Positions 7,280 to 17,578 are shown, numbered from the stretch's first letter. The stretch: 64,000 bases of DNA from Butyrivibrio sp. (GCA_015056565.1 SVGB01000012.1:31317-95316), one strand, 5' to 3'. Notes: generated from the sequence alone by a model not told the origin. Translations and numbers: made by a program.

Positions 7280-10093
7280 TTACTTGCCACCTGTGATCTT
7301 GTTGATGAGGATCTTTCCAGCACGCTTAGCAGCATATGGTCCGACAGCCTTAAGCTTGTCTTCTGACCTGTACATTGTGCTGGCTGCAGGCATATCACGT
7401 GTGAGGTGGATGGCATCGAATTCACACTTGGTTGTGCAAAGTCCGCATCCGATACAGCGGTTTTCATCTACTGTTGTAGCACCGCATCCAAGACATCTTG
7501 CTGCCTCAGTCTTAACCTGCTCCTCTGTGAGAGTAAGGCGAAGATCATCAAATGTATCCTTGGCAACTCCTGCTTTCTTACCAGGAATCTGTCTCTGTGC
7601 GTTATCAAAAGATTCAACCTTGATATCATCCTTATCAAGCTCGATGAACTCTCTTCTGTCGCGGGCAAGATCAAGTCTGTTTCCTTTGTGTACAAAACGG
7701 TTGATTGAAACATAGCCCTCTCTGCCGCCTGCGATAGCGTCGATAGCGAACTTAGCTCCTGTAAATACATCGCCACCTACAAAGATATCAGGCTCTGCTG
7801 TCTGTCTTGTAAGAGCGTCTGCCTTGGCTGTGCCATTTCTGTTAAGCTCAACCTTAGTTCCCTTAAGAAGGTCTCCCCACTGAACTGACTGTCCAATTGA
7901 AAGAAGGAGGTTCTCACACGGAATCTCAATCGTATCGTTCTCATCGTACTGAGGTGCAAATCTATGCTCTGAATCAAATACAGATACGCACTTCTTGAAG
8001 ATAACGGATTTTACGTGACCATTTTCGGTAACTACTTCCTTAGGTCCCCATCCGTTCTTAACTTCGATGCCTTCTTCCCTAGCCTCTTCTACTTCATCCT
8101 TTGCGGCAGGCATCTCTTTTTCGCCCTCAAGACAAAGCATTGTAACCTTGGAAGCGCCAGCTCTAACAGCTGTTCTTGCAACGTCGATTGCAACGTTACC
8201 ACCACCGATCACTACTGTATCACCACTGAGCTTAACTGTGTGATCCTGATTGATCTTACGAAGGAAATCAACACCAGTCTGTACACCCTCAGCGTCCTCT
8301 CCAGGAACGCCAGCAAGTCTTCCGCCCTGCATACCAATGGCGATGAAGAATGCCTTGTAGCCCTCTGCACGGAGCTGCTCGATAGTAACATCCTTGCCGA
8401 CTTCTACGCCACACTTAAACTCTACGCCCATCTGGCGAATAACATCAATCTCAGCCTCGATGATATCCTTCTCAAGTCTATAGCTTGGAATACCATTCAT
8501 AAGCATTCCGCCGGCTCTCTTTTCTTTTTCAAATACTGTTACAGGATAGCCGTTCTGTCTAAGGAAGTATGCTGCAGAAAGTCCTGCAGGACCACCACCA
8601 ATTATTGCTACCTTGTACTCATCGCTCCACATACCGCCGTCGTGCTTCTCGCAAAGAGGTATGTATCTCTCCTCTTTCTTAAGATCCAGGGATGCGATGA
8701 ACTTCTTGATCTCATCAATGGCAAGTGGCTGATCGATAGTTCCTCTTGTGCAGGCATCTTCACATCTTCTGTTGCAGACAGCACCGCAGATCATAGGAAG
8801 TGGGTTATCCTGCTTGATGAGCTTTAATGCATCTTCATATCTGCCCTCAGCTGCCATCTTGATATAGCCCTGAACTGAAAGGTGTACAGGACAGGCAGTC
8901 TTACAAGGAGCTGTACCTGTGTCATAGCAGTTTATCTTGGCATCGTCACGATAGTTGTAGTTCCACTTGTGTGGTCCCCACTTCTTGTTGTCAGGAAGTT
9001 CACTCTTTGGATACTTAACTTCACTGCCGTCCTTCTTGCAGAGCTTCTGTCCAAGTTTAGCTGCGCCAACAGGACAAACCTCTACGCACTTACCGCAGGC
9101 AACACACTTTTCTTTTTCAACGTGTGCTCTGTATGCAGAAGCTGACATATTTGGAGTGTTAAAGAGCTGTGAAGTACGAAGGGCATTACATACACCAGGA
9201 GCACAGTTACAGATAGCAACGATCTTGCCCTCACCATCGATATTGGTGATCTGGTGAACATATCCATGACGCTCAGCTCTCTCTAATATCTCGTATACTT
9301 CTTCTTTTGTAATGTAGTGTCCGATTCCACGATCGTCCATGTACTCAGCCATGTCGCCCATACCGATACAGTAATCGCCGCGGATCTCTCCACTACCCTC
9401 GCCTCTCATTGCCTGCTGCTTACGACAGGAGCACTCTGAGATACCGTATTTATCATACATGTCGATCCAACGAGAAAGATGTTCAACTGGAACTGACTGG
9501 TTTTCTAAAGAAATAGCCTTCTCTACAGGTATTACATGCATACCGATTCCTGCTCCTCCTGGAGGAACCATCTCAGTAACATTCTGAAGAGGAAGCTGTG
9601 TCATAAGGTTAAAGAATGTAGCAAGCTCAGGATGCTCATCTGTAACCTTGTTCTGCATCATCATAAATTCAGCTGAACCTGGAACGAAAATAGGAAGCTC
9701 ATACTGAAGGTGCTTGTCAGGAGTCTTAGCTCTGTTCTGCTCAATAATACCTATGTATCTGAGGTCATGGACCATTTTGGTGGTCTCTTCCTCAGTCATA
9801 TTGTTCATCTTGGCAAGCTCAGGGATTGAGTAAGGAACTCTTGTCTTCTTAAAGTTAAGACAGAACCTTACCTGATCTTTATTAAGAATACGATCAAGCA
9901 TCCAGTACTCTGGATCATGATTGTTGATCTTCTTTGTGAGTTTCTTGATCATACGGTCAGTGATAAGAGTAGCCAGTTCTATGACCATCTTCTCTTTTTC
10001 AGGATCTTCTGCCTTATAATCAGGATCCTGCCAGAAATCCCGCTCGTTGATCATAGGATCGCCGATTTTCCATTCAGCCATTGTTTTCGCCAT
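7280..10093 (-). CDS. Multidomain Fe-S / FAD-dependent oxidoreductase, GltD-like
   Basis: This 937-aa cytoplasmic protein looks like an electron-transfer flavoprotein. The N-terminal 320 residues contain a cysteine-rich module (C221, C223, C242, C295, C297, C302). A 4Fe-4S ferredoxin motif CVACGKCVEVCP follows at 330-341. Next comes the GltD/DPYD-type Fe-S domain (C397, C401, C436, C440, C444, C448), then an FAD-binding GGGPAG at 499-504 and an NAD(P)-binding GGGNVAID at 630-637. The C-terminus has a second ferredoxin pair (CLGCG, then CIGCGLCTTKCEF). The core is related to the small subunit of glutamate synthase, but no large subunit is adjacent, so the substrate is unknown. It is monocistronic, with an AAAGGGGAG ribosome site and its own terminator. 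Confidence 0.85.
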   Translation of the reverse strand: MAKTMAEWKIGDPMINERDFWQDPDYKAEDPEKEKMVIELATLITDRMIKKLTKKINNHDPEYWMLDRILNKDQVRFCLNFKKTRVPYSIPELAKMNNMTEEETTKMVHDLRYIGIIEQNRAKTPDKHLQYELPIFVPGSAEFMMMQNKVTDEHPELATFFNLMTQLPLQNVTEMVPPGGAGIGMHVIPVEKAISLENQSVPVEHLSRWIDMYDKYGISECSCRKQQAMRGEGSGEIRGDYCIGMGDMAEYMDDRGIGHYITKEEVYEILERAERHGYVHQITNIDGEGKIVAICNCAPGVCNALRTSQLFNTPNMSASAYRAHVEKEKCVACGKCVEVCPVGAAKLGQKLCKKDGSEVKYPKSELPDNKKWGPHKWNYNYRDDAKINCYDTGTAPCKTACPVHLSVQGYIKMAAEGRYEDALKLIKQDNPLPMICGAVCNRRCEDACTRGTIDQPLAIDEIKKFIASLDLKKEERYIPLCEKHDGGMWSDEYKVAIIGGGPAGLSAAYFLRQNGYPVTVFEKEKRAGGMLMNGIPSYRLEKDIIEAEIDVIRQMGVEFKCGVEVGKDVTIEQLRAEGYKAFFIAIGMQGGRLAGVPGEDAEGVQTGVDFLRKINQDHTVKLSGDTVVIGGGNVAIDVARTAVRAGASKVTMLCLEGEKEMPAAKDEVEEAREEGIEVKNGWGPKEVVTENGHVKSVIFKKCVSVFDSEHRFAPQYDENDTIEIPCENLLLSIGQSVQWGDLLKGTKVELNRNGTAKADALTRQTAEPDIFVGGDVFTGAKFAIDAIAGGREGYVSINRFVHKGNRLDLARDRREFIELDKDDIKVESFDNAQRQIPGKKAGVAKDTFDDLRLTLTEEQVKTEAARCLGCGATTVDENRCIGCGLCTTKCEFDAIHLTRDMPAASTMYRSEDKLKAVGPYAAKRAGKILINKITGGK

Positions 10094-10195
10094 AAGTTCT
10101 CCCCTTTACAATTAAAAAATGATGAAACTAATTTTTTAAAAATAGTTTTCTGCCTAGTGATATTCTACCATACGAGGGCTTATTTTACCATTAAA

Positions 10196-10219
10196 AAAAG
10201 GCGATTTTACTCGCCTTTT
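10196..10219 (-). terminator. Terminator of the opp operon
   Basis: AAAAGGCGA (10196-10204) pairs with TCGCCTTTT (10211-10219). Read leftward it is followed by a run of T. It lies 41 bases past the oppF stop. Confidence 0.85.
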
Positions 10220-10260
10220 CAATAGATTAATTGCTTTAATTAAGTAACGTATTCAATCGG

Positions 10261-11253
10261 TCAATCGTACAAATGACAACAAACTACATGACCATTTCCC
10301 ATGTCCTTAGGAGTAGGTACTGTGTTCTTGCACTTCTCCATGCACTTAGAACATCTGGTGTGGAACTTGCATCCTGCAGGTGGATTAGCAGGTGATGGAA
10401 TATCGCCCTGAAGCAATATCCTGTCCTTCTTGATGTCTGGATCAGGCATTGGAATAGCTGAGAAAAGTGCCTGTGTGTATGGATGAAGAGGTTTAGCAAA
10501 AATGTCCTCTGTATTTCCAGTCTCAACAAGGTTGCCAAGATACATAACACCGATGGTGTCAGAAATATGTTCAACAACTGAAAGGTCATGAGAGATGAAC
10601 AGATATGTAAGTCCTCTGTCCTCCTGGAGCTTTTTAAGCAGGTTGATGATCTGTGCCTGGATTGAAACATCAAGGGCCGAAACAGGCTCATCACAAACTA
10701 CAAACTGGGGCTTCAGTGCAAGGGCTCTTGCAATACAGATCCTCTGTCTCTGTCCGCCGGAGAACTCATGAGGATATCTGTCCTTGTGGTACTCCTGAAG
10801 TCCACACTCCTTCATGATAGATGTAACATATTCATCATATTCTTTGTCTGAGACAATTCCATGCTCTCTTACTGCCTCACCAATGATCTCTCCGATAGGA
10901 AGTCTTGGTGAAAGAGATGAGTATGGATCCTGGAAAATGATCTGCATCTTGGTACGAAGCTCTCTAAGAGCCTTCTTGTCCAGTTTGCTGACATCCTGTC
11001 CATCAAAGATAATGTCGCCTTCTGTCTTTTCAAGGAGCCTTAAGATAGTCCTTCCGGTTGTAGACTTACCACAACCTGACTCTCCTACAAGACCCATGGT
11101 GGTCCCTTTTTTAATGGTAAAAGAAACATCGTCAACAGCCTTGACCTGGCCTGTGACTCCACCAAAGAATCCACCCTTTATTGGGAAATATTTTTTAAGA
11201 TTTCTTACCTCTAAGATGTTCTCAGAAGAGGCATTTGTGTGTTCTGTGCTCAT
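10261..11253 (-). CDS. oppF: Oligopeptide ABC transporter ATP-binding protein OppF
   Basis: This 330-aa ATPase powers peptide import with OppD. It has Walker [10 protein letters not shown] (about residue 57), the signature SGGQRQRICIARALALKP and Walker B FVVCDEP. The C-terminal oligopeptide/dipeptide domain has the usual cysteine cluster (CKFHTRCSKCMEKC), which may bind an Fe-S cluster or metal in this family. The start overlaps the oppD stop by 4 bases (ATGA). It is the last gene of the pepF-oppABCDF unit and a terminator follows. Confidence 0.93.
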   Translation of the reverse strand: MSTEHTNASSENILEVRNLKKYFPIKGGFFGGVTGQVKAVDDVSFTIKKGTTMGLVGESGCGKSTTGRTILRLLEKTEGDIIFDGQDVSKLDKKALRELRTKMQIIFQDPYSSLSPRLPIGEIIGEAVREHGIVSDKEYDEYVTSIMKECGLQEYHKDRYPHEFSGGQRQRICIARALALKPQFVVCDEPVSALDVSIQAQIINLLKKLQEDRGLTYLFISHDLSVVEHISDTIGVMYLGNLVETGNTEDIFAKPLHPYTQALFSAIPMPDPDIKKDRILLQGDIPSPANPPAGCKFHTRCSKCMEKCKNTVPTPKDMGNGHVVCCHLYD

Positions 11254-12389
11254 ACTGACGCGCCTCCTTCCTCACATCTGTAGCAGCTCACTTCATGTGT
11301 AGGTGATATCTTGTAAACACCTGGATATGCGCCGTTACACTTTGATGTGCACATCTCGCATCTATCCTTGAAATAGCAGTAGTTAGGCATATCAATTGGG
11401 TTAGGCACGTTACCAGGAATACTGTAAAGCTTGTCTACATGTTTTCCAACCACAGGCTTTGAATTCATAAGGCCTATTGTGTATGGATGCCTTGGATCCT
11501 TAAAGATTTCCTTAGCTGTACCTTTTTCTACTACTCTGCCAGCATACATAACTACAACATAATCAGCCATCTCAGCAACAACACCAAGGTCATGTGTGAT
11601 AAGCATGATCGAACTGTTTATCTTATCCTTGAGGTCACGAAGAAGATCAAGGATCTGAGCCTGGATAGTAACATCAAGGGCTGTTGTAGGCTCATCTGCG
11701 ATAATAAGCTTAGGATCACAGGCAAGAGCCATAGCGATCATGATACGCTGTCTCATACCTCCAGAGAGCTCATGAGGATACATCTTGTATACACCCTCCT
11801 TGTTGGCAATTCCAACAAGCTGAAGCATCTCAATGGTACGAGCCTTGACCTGCTCTTTTGTCATATCAGGATTGTGAAGTTTTATTACTTCATCCACCTG
11901 GTCACCAATCCGAAATACCGGGTTAAGTGAAGTCATTGGCTCCTGGAAGATCATTCCCATGGAGTTACCACGAAGCTTTTGCATATAGGAAGCTGGAGCG
12001 TTTACTACATTAACAGCCTCTTTTCCAGTGTTGAACCTGATCTCGCCTTCTACAGTCTGACCTGCAGGACGCTGAACCAGCTGCATCAGTGAAAGACTTG
12101 TAACTGACTTACCGCAGCCTGACTCACCAACGATACCAACGGTCTTACCAACTGGTACTTCAAAAGATACGCCATCAACAGCCTTAACTGTTCCTATATC
12201 TGTAAAAAAGTATGTGTGAACATTGTCGAACTCAACGCAGTTATTTGGGTCCTTCATGTGAGTAATATACTCACTTTCAGGAATATGTTTTCTATTTCTC
12301 TTTTTCTCTATCTCTGCAGTGATCTTACGATTTTCCCTTGTGATCTTTCGAGATTCACGAGCAGAGATGTAATTACTGTTTTTTGCCAT
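11250..12389 (-). CDS. oppD: Oligopeptide ABC transporter ATP-binding protein OppD
   Basis: This 379-aa ATPase is the partner of OppF. It starts with about 45 basic, helical residues ([20 protein letters not shown]), an extension longer than in typical OppD. Then come Walker A GESGCGKS, a Q-loop in [16 protein letters not shown], the signature [19 protein letters not shown] and Walker B LIIADEP. The C-terminus has the four-Cys peptide-transporter domain ([14 protein letters not shown]). I start at the ATG 12389 because GAGGTG lies 6-7 bases upstream; a GTG at 12398 overlaps the oppC stop but lacks that spacing. Confidence 0.92.
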   Translation of the reverse strand: MAKNSNYISARESRKITRENRKITAEIEKKRNRKHIPESEYITHMKDPNNCVEFDNVHTYFFTDIGTVKAVDGVSFEVPVGKTVGIVGESGCGKSVTSLSLMQLVQRPAGQTVEGEIRFNTGKEAVNVVNAPASYMQKLRGNSMGMIFQEPMTSLNPVFRIGDQVDEVIKLHNPDMTKEQVKARTIEMLQLVGIANKEGVYKMYPHELSGGMRQRIMIAMALACDPKLIIADEPTTALDVTIQAQILDLLRDLKDKINSSIMLITHDLGVVAEMADYVVVMYAGRVVEKGTAKEIFKDPRHPYTIGLMNSKPVVGKHVDKLYSIPGNVPNPIDMPNYCYFKDRCEMCTSKCNGAYPGVYKISPTHEVSCYRCEEGGASV

Positions 12390-12394
12390 TTTAA

Positions 12395-14056
12395 TCACCT
12401 CTTCATCTTAGGATCAAATGCATCACGAAGGCCATCACCGATAAAGTTGAAAGCAAGAACTGTAAGCAGAATGAACAGTCCTGCTGGAAGCCATACAAAT
12501 ACATAATTACTCATAACGTATGAATCGTTAACGGCATTAATGATACTGCCCCATGAAGCTGCAGGATACTTGATTCCAAGTCCAAGGAATGAAAGTGTAG
12601 CCTCAGCAAGGATAACATCACCAAGTCCCATGCTGGCAAAAACGATAAGCTGTGGTACTACATTAGGGATAAGGTGCTTAAAAATACGTCTGTAGGTACT
12701 GATACCTGTTGCCTCTGCTGCAACCATGAATTCCTGCTCACGAAGTGAGAGGATCTGTCCTCTTACGATACGGGCAATTCCAACCCATCCGATGACTGCC
12801 ATGATAACGCAGAGCATGTAGATACGGGTTGTAGCACTTGCCTGGTAATAGTCCATGATAGAACCAAGGATCAGGTAAAGTGGCATTGTAGGGATACAGT
12901 AAACAACGTCTACAACTCTCATGAGGATGTTGTCTACCCATCCGCCAAAGAAGCCTGCTACACCACCAATGATCATTCCGATAAACACTTCAATGAAGAT
13001 AACCACGAAACCAATAAGAAGTGAAATACGTCCACCATACATCAGTCTTGCAAGAAGATCCATTCCGTTAGCATCGGTACCAACAAGATGCTCCCTGGAA
13101 GGACGAGCGTAGGTATCAATAACTCTGGTCTCCTGGAATCTCTTAAATGTGTACTGACCGTTTTTATTCTCGATCCTGTACTCTATCTCTGTTCCATCTT
13201 CATCTGCGAAGGTAAAAGAACTGTCTCCCTTTGCAACCGCATCAAGAGCTGTTTCCTTGTAAGCAGGGCTAAGGTATACACCTGCATTTGCAGCATTGAA
13301 GTTTACATCTGACACCAGCGCAAACTCAGCGCCATCCTTTAAAACCAAATCTCCATCAACTGTATATTTAGAGCCGCCAAGTTCAAACTCATTTTCGCCA
13401 TTGGCGATAGCAATAAGGCTCTCTCTGTAGAACTCATAGTCAAAAGAAACGTTCTTGTCAAAGCTTGTGAATGACTTCATTGCAGCCACACCAAGCTCTG
13501 TTCCAACGTACACATCAGGATTGGCTGCTCCTGTATCCTGGAAGACATATGTCTTGCCATCAGTATCAGTAAAGAAGTTCTCTCCTGCAGCTACAGCTTC
13601 GTCATAAGCTGCATTCTTGCGAAGAAGCTTATTGACCTGCTCAAGTGAATAGATGACGTAAACGTTCTCTCCCACATTACCAAGTCCTAAAAGAGAACCA
13701 TCTCTTGTCTCAAAGACAAACTTGCCTGTTGATGCAGCAATAAGTGTCTTGGAGAAAATATCTGAAGGAAGTGTTGCTCCATCTGCTGGCTGTATCTGGT
13801 ACTGATCGATCTTGGTTGCGCCAGCGTAATCCTTGAGGATCTGGTCTGTAGTGTAGAACACCTGACTCTGTGAATAAGGGATCAGCAGTCCTCCTACAAA
13901 TGAAAATAAGAACATAAATGCAATAATAACAATTCCAACAATAGCCAGTCTGTTTCGGATGAATCTCTTAAATACCATCATCCCCGGAGAAAGAACTCTG
14001 ACTCTGGCTGCGTCATCTAAATGCATTTCTTCGTTTTGTGTATTTTGGTTTTCCAT
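12395..14056 (-). CDS. oppC: Oligopeptide ABC transporter permease OppC with large extracytoplasmic insertion
   Basis: At 553 aa this permease is about 250 residues longer than ordinary OppC (about 300). Residues 30-55 form the first membrane helix. Residues about 60-320 are a hydrophilic, acidic stretch with repeated strand-like segments (for example FVFETRDGSLLGLG and YTVDGDLVLKDGAEF) that must lie outside the membrane. The rest is the standard OppC core, including HLVGTDANGMDLLARLMYGG and the cytoplasmic EAA loop AAEATGISTYRRIFKHLIPN. The insertion may help dock the unusually large OppA. Ribosome site AAAGGAGGAA precedes the ATG. Confidence 0.88.
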   Translation of the reverse strand: MENQNTQNEEMHLDDAARVRVLSPGMMVFKRFIRNRLAIVGIVIIAFMFLFSFVGGLLIPYSQSQVFYTTDQILKDYAGATKIDQYQIQPADGATLPSDIFSKTLIAASTGKFVFETRDGSLLGLGNVGENVYVIYSLEQVNKLLRKNAAYDEAVAAGENFFTDTDGKTYVFQDTGAANPDVYVGTELGVAAMKSFTSFDKNVSFDYEFYRESLIAIANGENEFELGGSKYTVDGDLVLKDGAEFALVSDVNFNAANAGVYLSPAYKETALDAVAKGDSSFTFADEDGTEIEYRIENKNGQYTFKRFQETRVIDTYARPSREHLVGTDANGMDLLARLMYGGRISLLIGFVVIFIEVFIGMIIGGVAGFFGGWVDNILMRVVDVVYCIPTMPLYLILGSIMDYYQASATTRIYMLCVIMAVIGWVGIARIVRGQILSLREQEFMVAAEATGISTYRRIFKHLIPNVVPQLIVFASMGLGDVILAEATLSFLGLGIKYPAASWGSIINAVNDSYVMSNYVFVWLPAGLFILLTVLAFNFIGDGLRDAFDPKMKR

Positions 14057-14073
14057 ATGCTCTTCCTCCTTTC

Positions 14074-15060
14074 TTAGTTTACTCTTACTCTTGGATCAAC
14101 AAGGGCATATGTGATGTCCGCAATTAGGTTTCCAAGAAGAATTAGTACTGCCATAAATACCATGTAGAACATAACAAAAGGAATATCTCCCTGTGTTACG
14201 CACTGATAGAATGTGTATCCGATACCAGGAATCTGGAAAAGTGTCTCTGTGATCATAGCACCACCAAAAAGTCCTGGAAGAGATCCACCAAGCAGAGTAA
14301 CGATAGGTATAAGTGTATTTCTAAATGCGTGATGATTGATAACACGATTCTCTGGAAGTCCCTTAGCGCGGGCTGTTCTGATGTAATCAGAATTAAGGAC
14401 TTCAAGCATGTTGGCACGGGTATAACGCATAAGACTACCGATACTTACAACAACAAGAGTGATAGTGGGAAGTACCATATGTCTTATCATATCTAAAACT
14501 TTTCCAGTATCTGAAAGGGTCTCATGCATACGGCTAACAATACCGTAAAGGTCAACCCATCCAAGTTTAATGGAAAAGATATATTTCAAAATTGTGGCAA
14601 AGAAAAAGCTCGGAAGTGAAATACCAATAAGTGCTATTACTGTAATAGCGTAATCAGCAAACATATACTGTTTTCTTGCAGCAAGAATACCTGCTGGAAT
14701 AGCAATAAGAATCTCAATTAAAAATGCAGCAAGTCCAAGTCCAAATGAATACCAGATAACATTTGAAAACTTCTGAAGAACTGGCTGATTGAAATACCAT
14801 GAATCCCCAAAATCAAGTCTGATAGCCTTAGAAGCCCATTTGAAATACCCCTGAATGATTCCGGTATCAAGACCATATTGTGCATTAAGCTGATCAACCC
14901 ACTCCTGATAAGATTTGGATCCAGGTCTTGTGGCTAGAGCCATGGCCTGAGACTCAACATAAGAAGTTGGCATCAGTCGCATGATTGTATAAATGATCAA
15001 TGATACAAAGAACAGAAGAACCACGGAAATAAGCAGTCTTCTTATTATAAACTTCTTCAT
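14074..15060 (-). CDS. oppB: Oligopeptide ABC transporter permease OppB
   Basis: This 328-aa permease has about six membrane helices. The N-terminus MKKFIIRRLLISVVLLFFVS is typical of OppB. The EAA loop is seen as RTARAKGLPENRVINHHAFR. It pairs with OppC to make the channel. AAGGAG lies 8 bases before the start. A 121-base spacer with a large stem-loop separates it from oppA. Confidence 0.93.
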   Translation of the reverse strand: MKKFIIRRLLISVVLLFFVSLIIYTIMRLMPTSYVESQAMALATRPGSKSYQEWVDQLNAQYGLDTGIIQGYFKWASKAIRLDFGDSWYFNQPVLQKFSNVIWYSFGLGLAAFLIEILIAIPAGILAARKQYMFADYAITVIALIGISLPSFFFATILKYIFSIKLGWVDLYGIVSRMHETLSDTGKVLDMIRHMVLPTITLVVVSIGSLMRYTRANMLEVLNSDYIRTARAKGLPENRVINHHAFRNTLIPIVTLLGGSLPGLFGGAMITETLFQIPGIGYTFYQCVTQGDIPFVMFYMVFMAVLILLGNLIADITYALVDPRVRVN

Positions 15061-15120
15061 TTTAGTGCTCCTTAGTGCAAAAAAAAGTCAAAAAAAAAGC
15101 TAATGGTTAATGTTCGGTCT

Positions 15121-15168
15121 TCAAGGTTCCATGGGATACGGTGCAAGCACCATCCCATGGAACTTTGA
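15121..15168 (-). promoter_or_regulatory. Intercistronic stem-loop between oppA and oppB
   Basis: A long hairpin (ATGGGAT/ATCCCAT outer stem extended by TCAAGGTTCC/GGAACTTTGA, inner GGTGC/GCACC) fills the oppA-oppB spacer. A T-run lies some 25 bases past it in the direction of transcription, not directly after the stem. In binding-protein operons such hairpins commonly lower expression of the downstream genes or protect the upstream mRNA; which applies here is inference. Confidence 0.7.
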
Positions 15169-15181
15169 ATCCCTATATCAC

Positions 15182-17566
15182 TCAGTTCATTGCGATCTTA
15201 TAGATCTCATCCATGAATGTGTAGTATGTTGTCTGATCAGGTGTGATAGAATCAACATTTACTCTCTGTGAGCTGTATACTGTGCAGTCCTGTCTCTGAT
15301 ATACAGGGATCTCGCAAGCGAAATCTACAACGAAGTCAAGAGCCTCTTTGTAAAGTGCCTTACGAACTGCCTGGTCTGTTACTGTTCTAGCCTCAGAAAC
15401 AAGCTCATCAAGCTCGTCTGAGTAGATGCGGTAGTGACCAGCGCTACCACCCTCTGAGTGATAGATCTGGAACATATCAGGATCAAGAGTTGTCTGCCAA
15501 GCTGCGCACCAGAGCTCTGCTGTGCCAGCTTCAAGTGCTGACCAGAGGATTGATGTGTCTGCAAGGTCGTTGATAACAAGGTCAAAACCAATTGTCTTAA
15601 GAGCCTCAGAAGCTGCTGTAAGGATACCAAATGAAGGGTGATCACCTGATCCGCCTCCACCGATCATTACTTCGTAGCTTGTCTTAGCTCCTGAAGGAGC
15701 TGCTGAGATCTTGCCATCCTTGAATGTGTAGCCAGCTGCCTCAAGATATCCCTTTGCTGCCTCAAGTGCTGCTGCGTACTTCTCATCATCTGTCATTGAC
15801 TCTGTATAGATGTCATTGCCATCAACATCAACTGAGAAAGCAACCTTATAATCAGGATCTGAAGCCTGAGGTGCTGCCCATGATGTGTTAGAGATAGGAT
15901 AGTTGATAACTGATGCAGCGTCGCCATAGTATGAATCGATTGTTACATCACGATATACAGAAATAACTGTTGCAATTGCTTTTCTAAGGTTCTTGGAAGC
16001 CTCTGAAGCATTGTCTCCACCAACAGAAACATTCTCAGAGTTCATTCCGATGTATCCATATCCTCTGTAGTCTGTAAGAACTGTTGTAAGAACATCACCT
16101 GAGATCTCGCCGTTTGAGTTCTCACCAGCGATCTGCTCAAGAGCTGACTTAGAAGCTGAAGGATCAGAAATATCAACTGTTCCCTGTACTACACCGCTCT
16201 CCTTATCTGCGTTAGATGTAACCTTGAACTGGATGTTCTTAGTTACAGGAGTGCCCTTCCAGTAGTTCTCGTTTGCTGTGAAGTAAACGATCTTGTTCTC
16301 GAACTTCTCAAACTTGTAAGGACCAGCTCCCATAGGAGTTGTTGTCTTAGCACGAACTGTTGAAAGGTCACCCTTTTCAAATCCGAACTTGTTATTGTCA
16401 TAGTCATACTTACTAGCATCACCATAGTAGTGCATAGGCTGAACGTTGATAGCAAGCTGGTAAATAGCTGTAGCATCAACCTCAGTAAGTGTAACCTTAA
16501 CCTCGTAGTCGTTAACCTTCTGGATACCCTCTACGTGGTCTACTGAATCGCCTGTTGCAATTGCTACCTTGTAATCATCTGAAAGGAAATCAAGGATTCC
16601 ATTATCAGCCTTCTCTGTATCTGAAGCTGTTGCGATATCTCCATCGTAAGCTGTCATGATCTCGTTCCAGTAATCAGCAGCTGTAGGAGCGCTTCCGCCA
16701 GCAACATCAAAGTCAGTTGCTGTAGCTGTTGTTGTGATTGTTCCGTCACCGTTATCCTTAGCGAATCCCCAGTTAACCATACCGTTTGCGATAGGATCCT
16801 TAGCAACAGCCTCTGTCTCAGCAAGGTATCCATTAGCTGTGCAGTAGTCAGCGATTGACTGTGCGAACTTCTCGCCTGCGGCAGGAAGATCCTCTTCGAA
16901 GAACTTCTTCTGCTGCTCTTCTGTTACAAATGTGAAATCTGTGTTGTCAGCGCCGCCCTTTACAAGAAGATTGAAAAGAGTGTCTGAACCACTTCTGTAC
17001 TCCTCAAGACCCTTGATAGGAAGAGCGTATGTTGATGCGCTTCCATCATATGAAGGATCAAGATATACATAGTATGAAAAGATTACGTCATCAGCTGTAA
17101 GCTCTTCGCCATCTGAGAACTTAACGCCCTCACGAAGCTTGAAGTCGTAATCAACTGTTCCGTCTGCATTCTCTGTTACAACGCAATCTGAGATACCTTC
17201 ATAGGTGTAATCTGTTCCATTGTAGTTCTTGGTCTCTCCCTCGATGCCGTTGTAAATAAGCTCACCGGCACGGTCGTTGTCCAAAAGTTTTACTGTAGTC
17301 ATATCAGCAACACGCTGATCAGGCACGCTTGCGCAGAAGAACTCACTGAACTTCTCTGAGAAGTCATCCTCTGCAATTACAAGTGGTGCATCGCTACCAG
17401 CTGCTGGTGCTGTCTCTGAAGCAGCTTCTGTAGTTTCTGTAGCAGCTGTCTCAGAAGTCTGTGTGTCTGCAGGTGCATTGTCAGATGGAGCTGAACCGCA
17501 AGCAGCTGTTGAAACAGCAAGAGCGCCAGCTAAAAGTGCAGACAACACTTTTTTTCTGTTTTTCAT
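15182..17566 (-). CDS. oppA: Oligopeptide-binding lipoprotein OppA, enlarged
   Basis: This 794-aa extracellular binding protein captures peptides for OppBCDF. The signal peptide ends at a lipobox with Cys23 (STAAC), followed by a Thr/Ala/Glu-rich linker to about residue 60. The family 5 core is clear (LREGVKFSDGEELTADDVIF; MGAGPYKFEKFENKIVYFTA; WCAAWQTTLDPDMFQIYHSE). It is 200 or more residues longer than usual OppA. Much of the excess falls between about 180 and 320 (KGGADNTDFTFVTEEQQKKF onward). It follows pepF by 12 bases and has no promoter of its own that I can see. Confidence 0.9.
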   Translation of the reverse strand: MKNRKKVLSALLAGALAVSTAACGSAPSDNAPADTQTSETAATETTEAASETAPAAGSDAPLVIAEDDFSEKFSEFFCASVPDQRVADMTTVKLLDNDRAGELIYNGIEGETKNYNGTDYTYEGISDCVVTENADGTVDYDFKLREGVKFSDGEELTADDVIFSYYVYLDPSYDGSASTYALPIKGLEEYRSGSDTLFNLLVKGGADNTDFTFVTEEQQKKFFEEDLPAAGEKFAQSIADYCTANGYLAETEAVAKDPIANGMVNWGFAKDNGDGTITTTATATDFDVAGGSAPTAADYWNEIMTAYDGDIATASDTEKADNGILDFLSDDYKVAIATGDSVDHVEGIQKVNDYEVKVTLTEVDATAIYQLAINVQPMHYYGDASKYDYDNNKFGFEKGDLSTVRAKTTTPMGAGPYKFEKFENKIVYFTANENYWKGTPVTKNIQFKVTSNADKESGVVQGTVDISDPSASKSALEQIAGENSNGEISGDVLTTVLTDYRGYGYIGMNSENVSVGGDNASEASKNLRKAIATVISVYRDVTIDSYYGDAASVINYPISNTSWAAPQASDPDYKVAFSVDVDGNDIYTESMTDDEKYAAALEAAKGYLEAAGYTFKDGKISAAPSGAKTSYEVMIGGGGSGDHPSFGILTAASEALKTIGFDLVINDLADTSILWSALEAGTAELWCAAWQTTLDPDMFQIYHSEGGSAGHYRIYSDELDELVSEARTVTDQAVRKALYKEALDFVVDFACEIPVYQRQDCTVYSSQRVNVDSITPDQTTYYTFMDEIYKIAMN

Positions 17567-17578
17567 AAATTTCCCTCC

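Noticed and set aside
8015..8827. A 270-codon open frame on the plus strand inside the Fe-S/FAD oxidoreductase gene
   Set aside because: It runs antisense to a clearly conserved gene, has no ribosome site, and reads as an unlikely Cys/Leu-rich protein. It is a shadow of the codon pattern.
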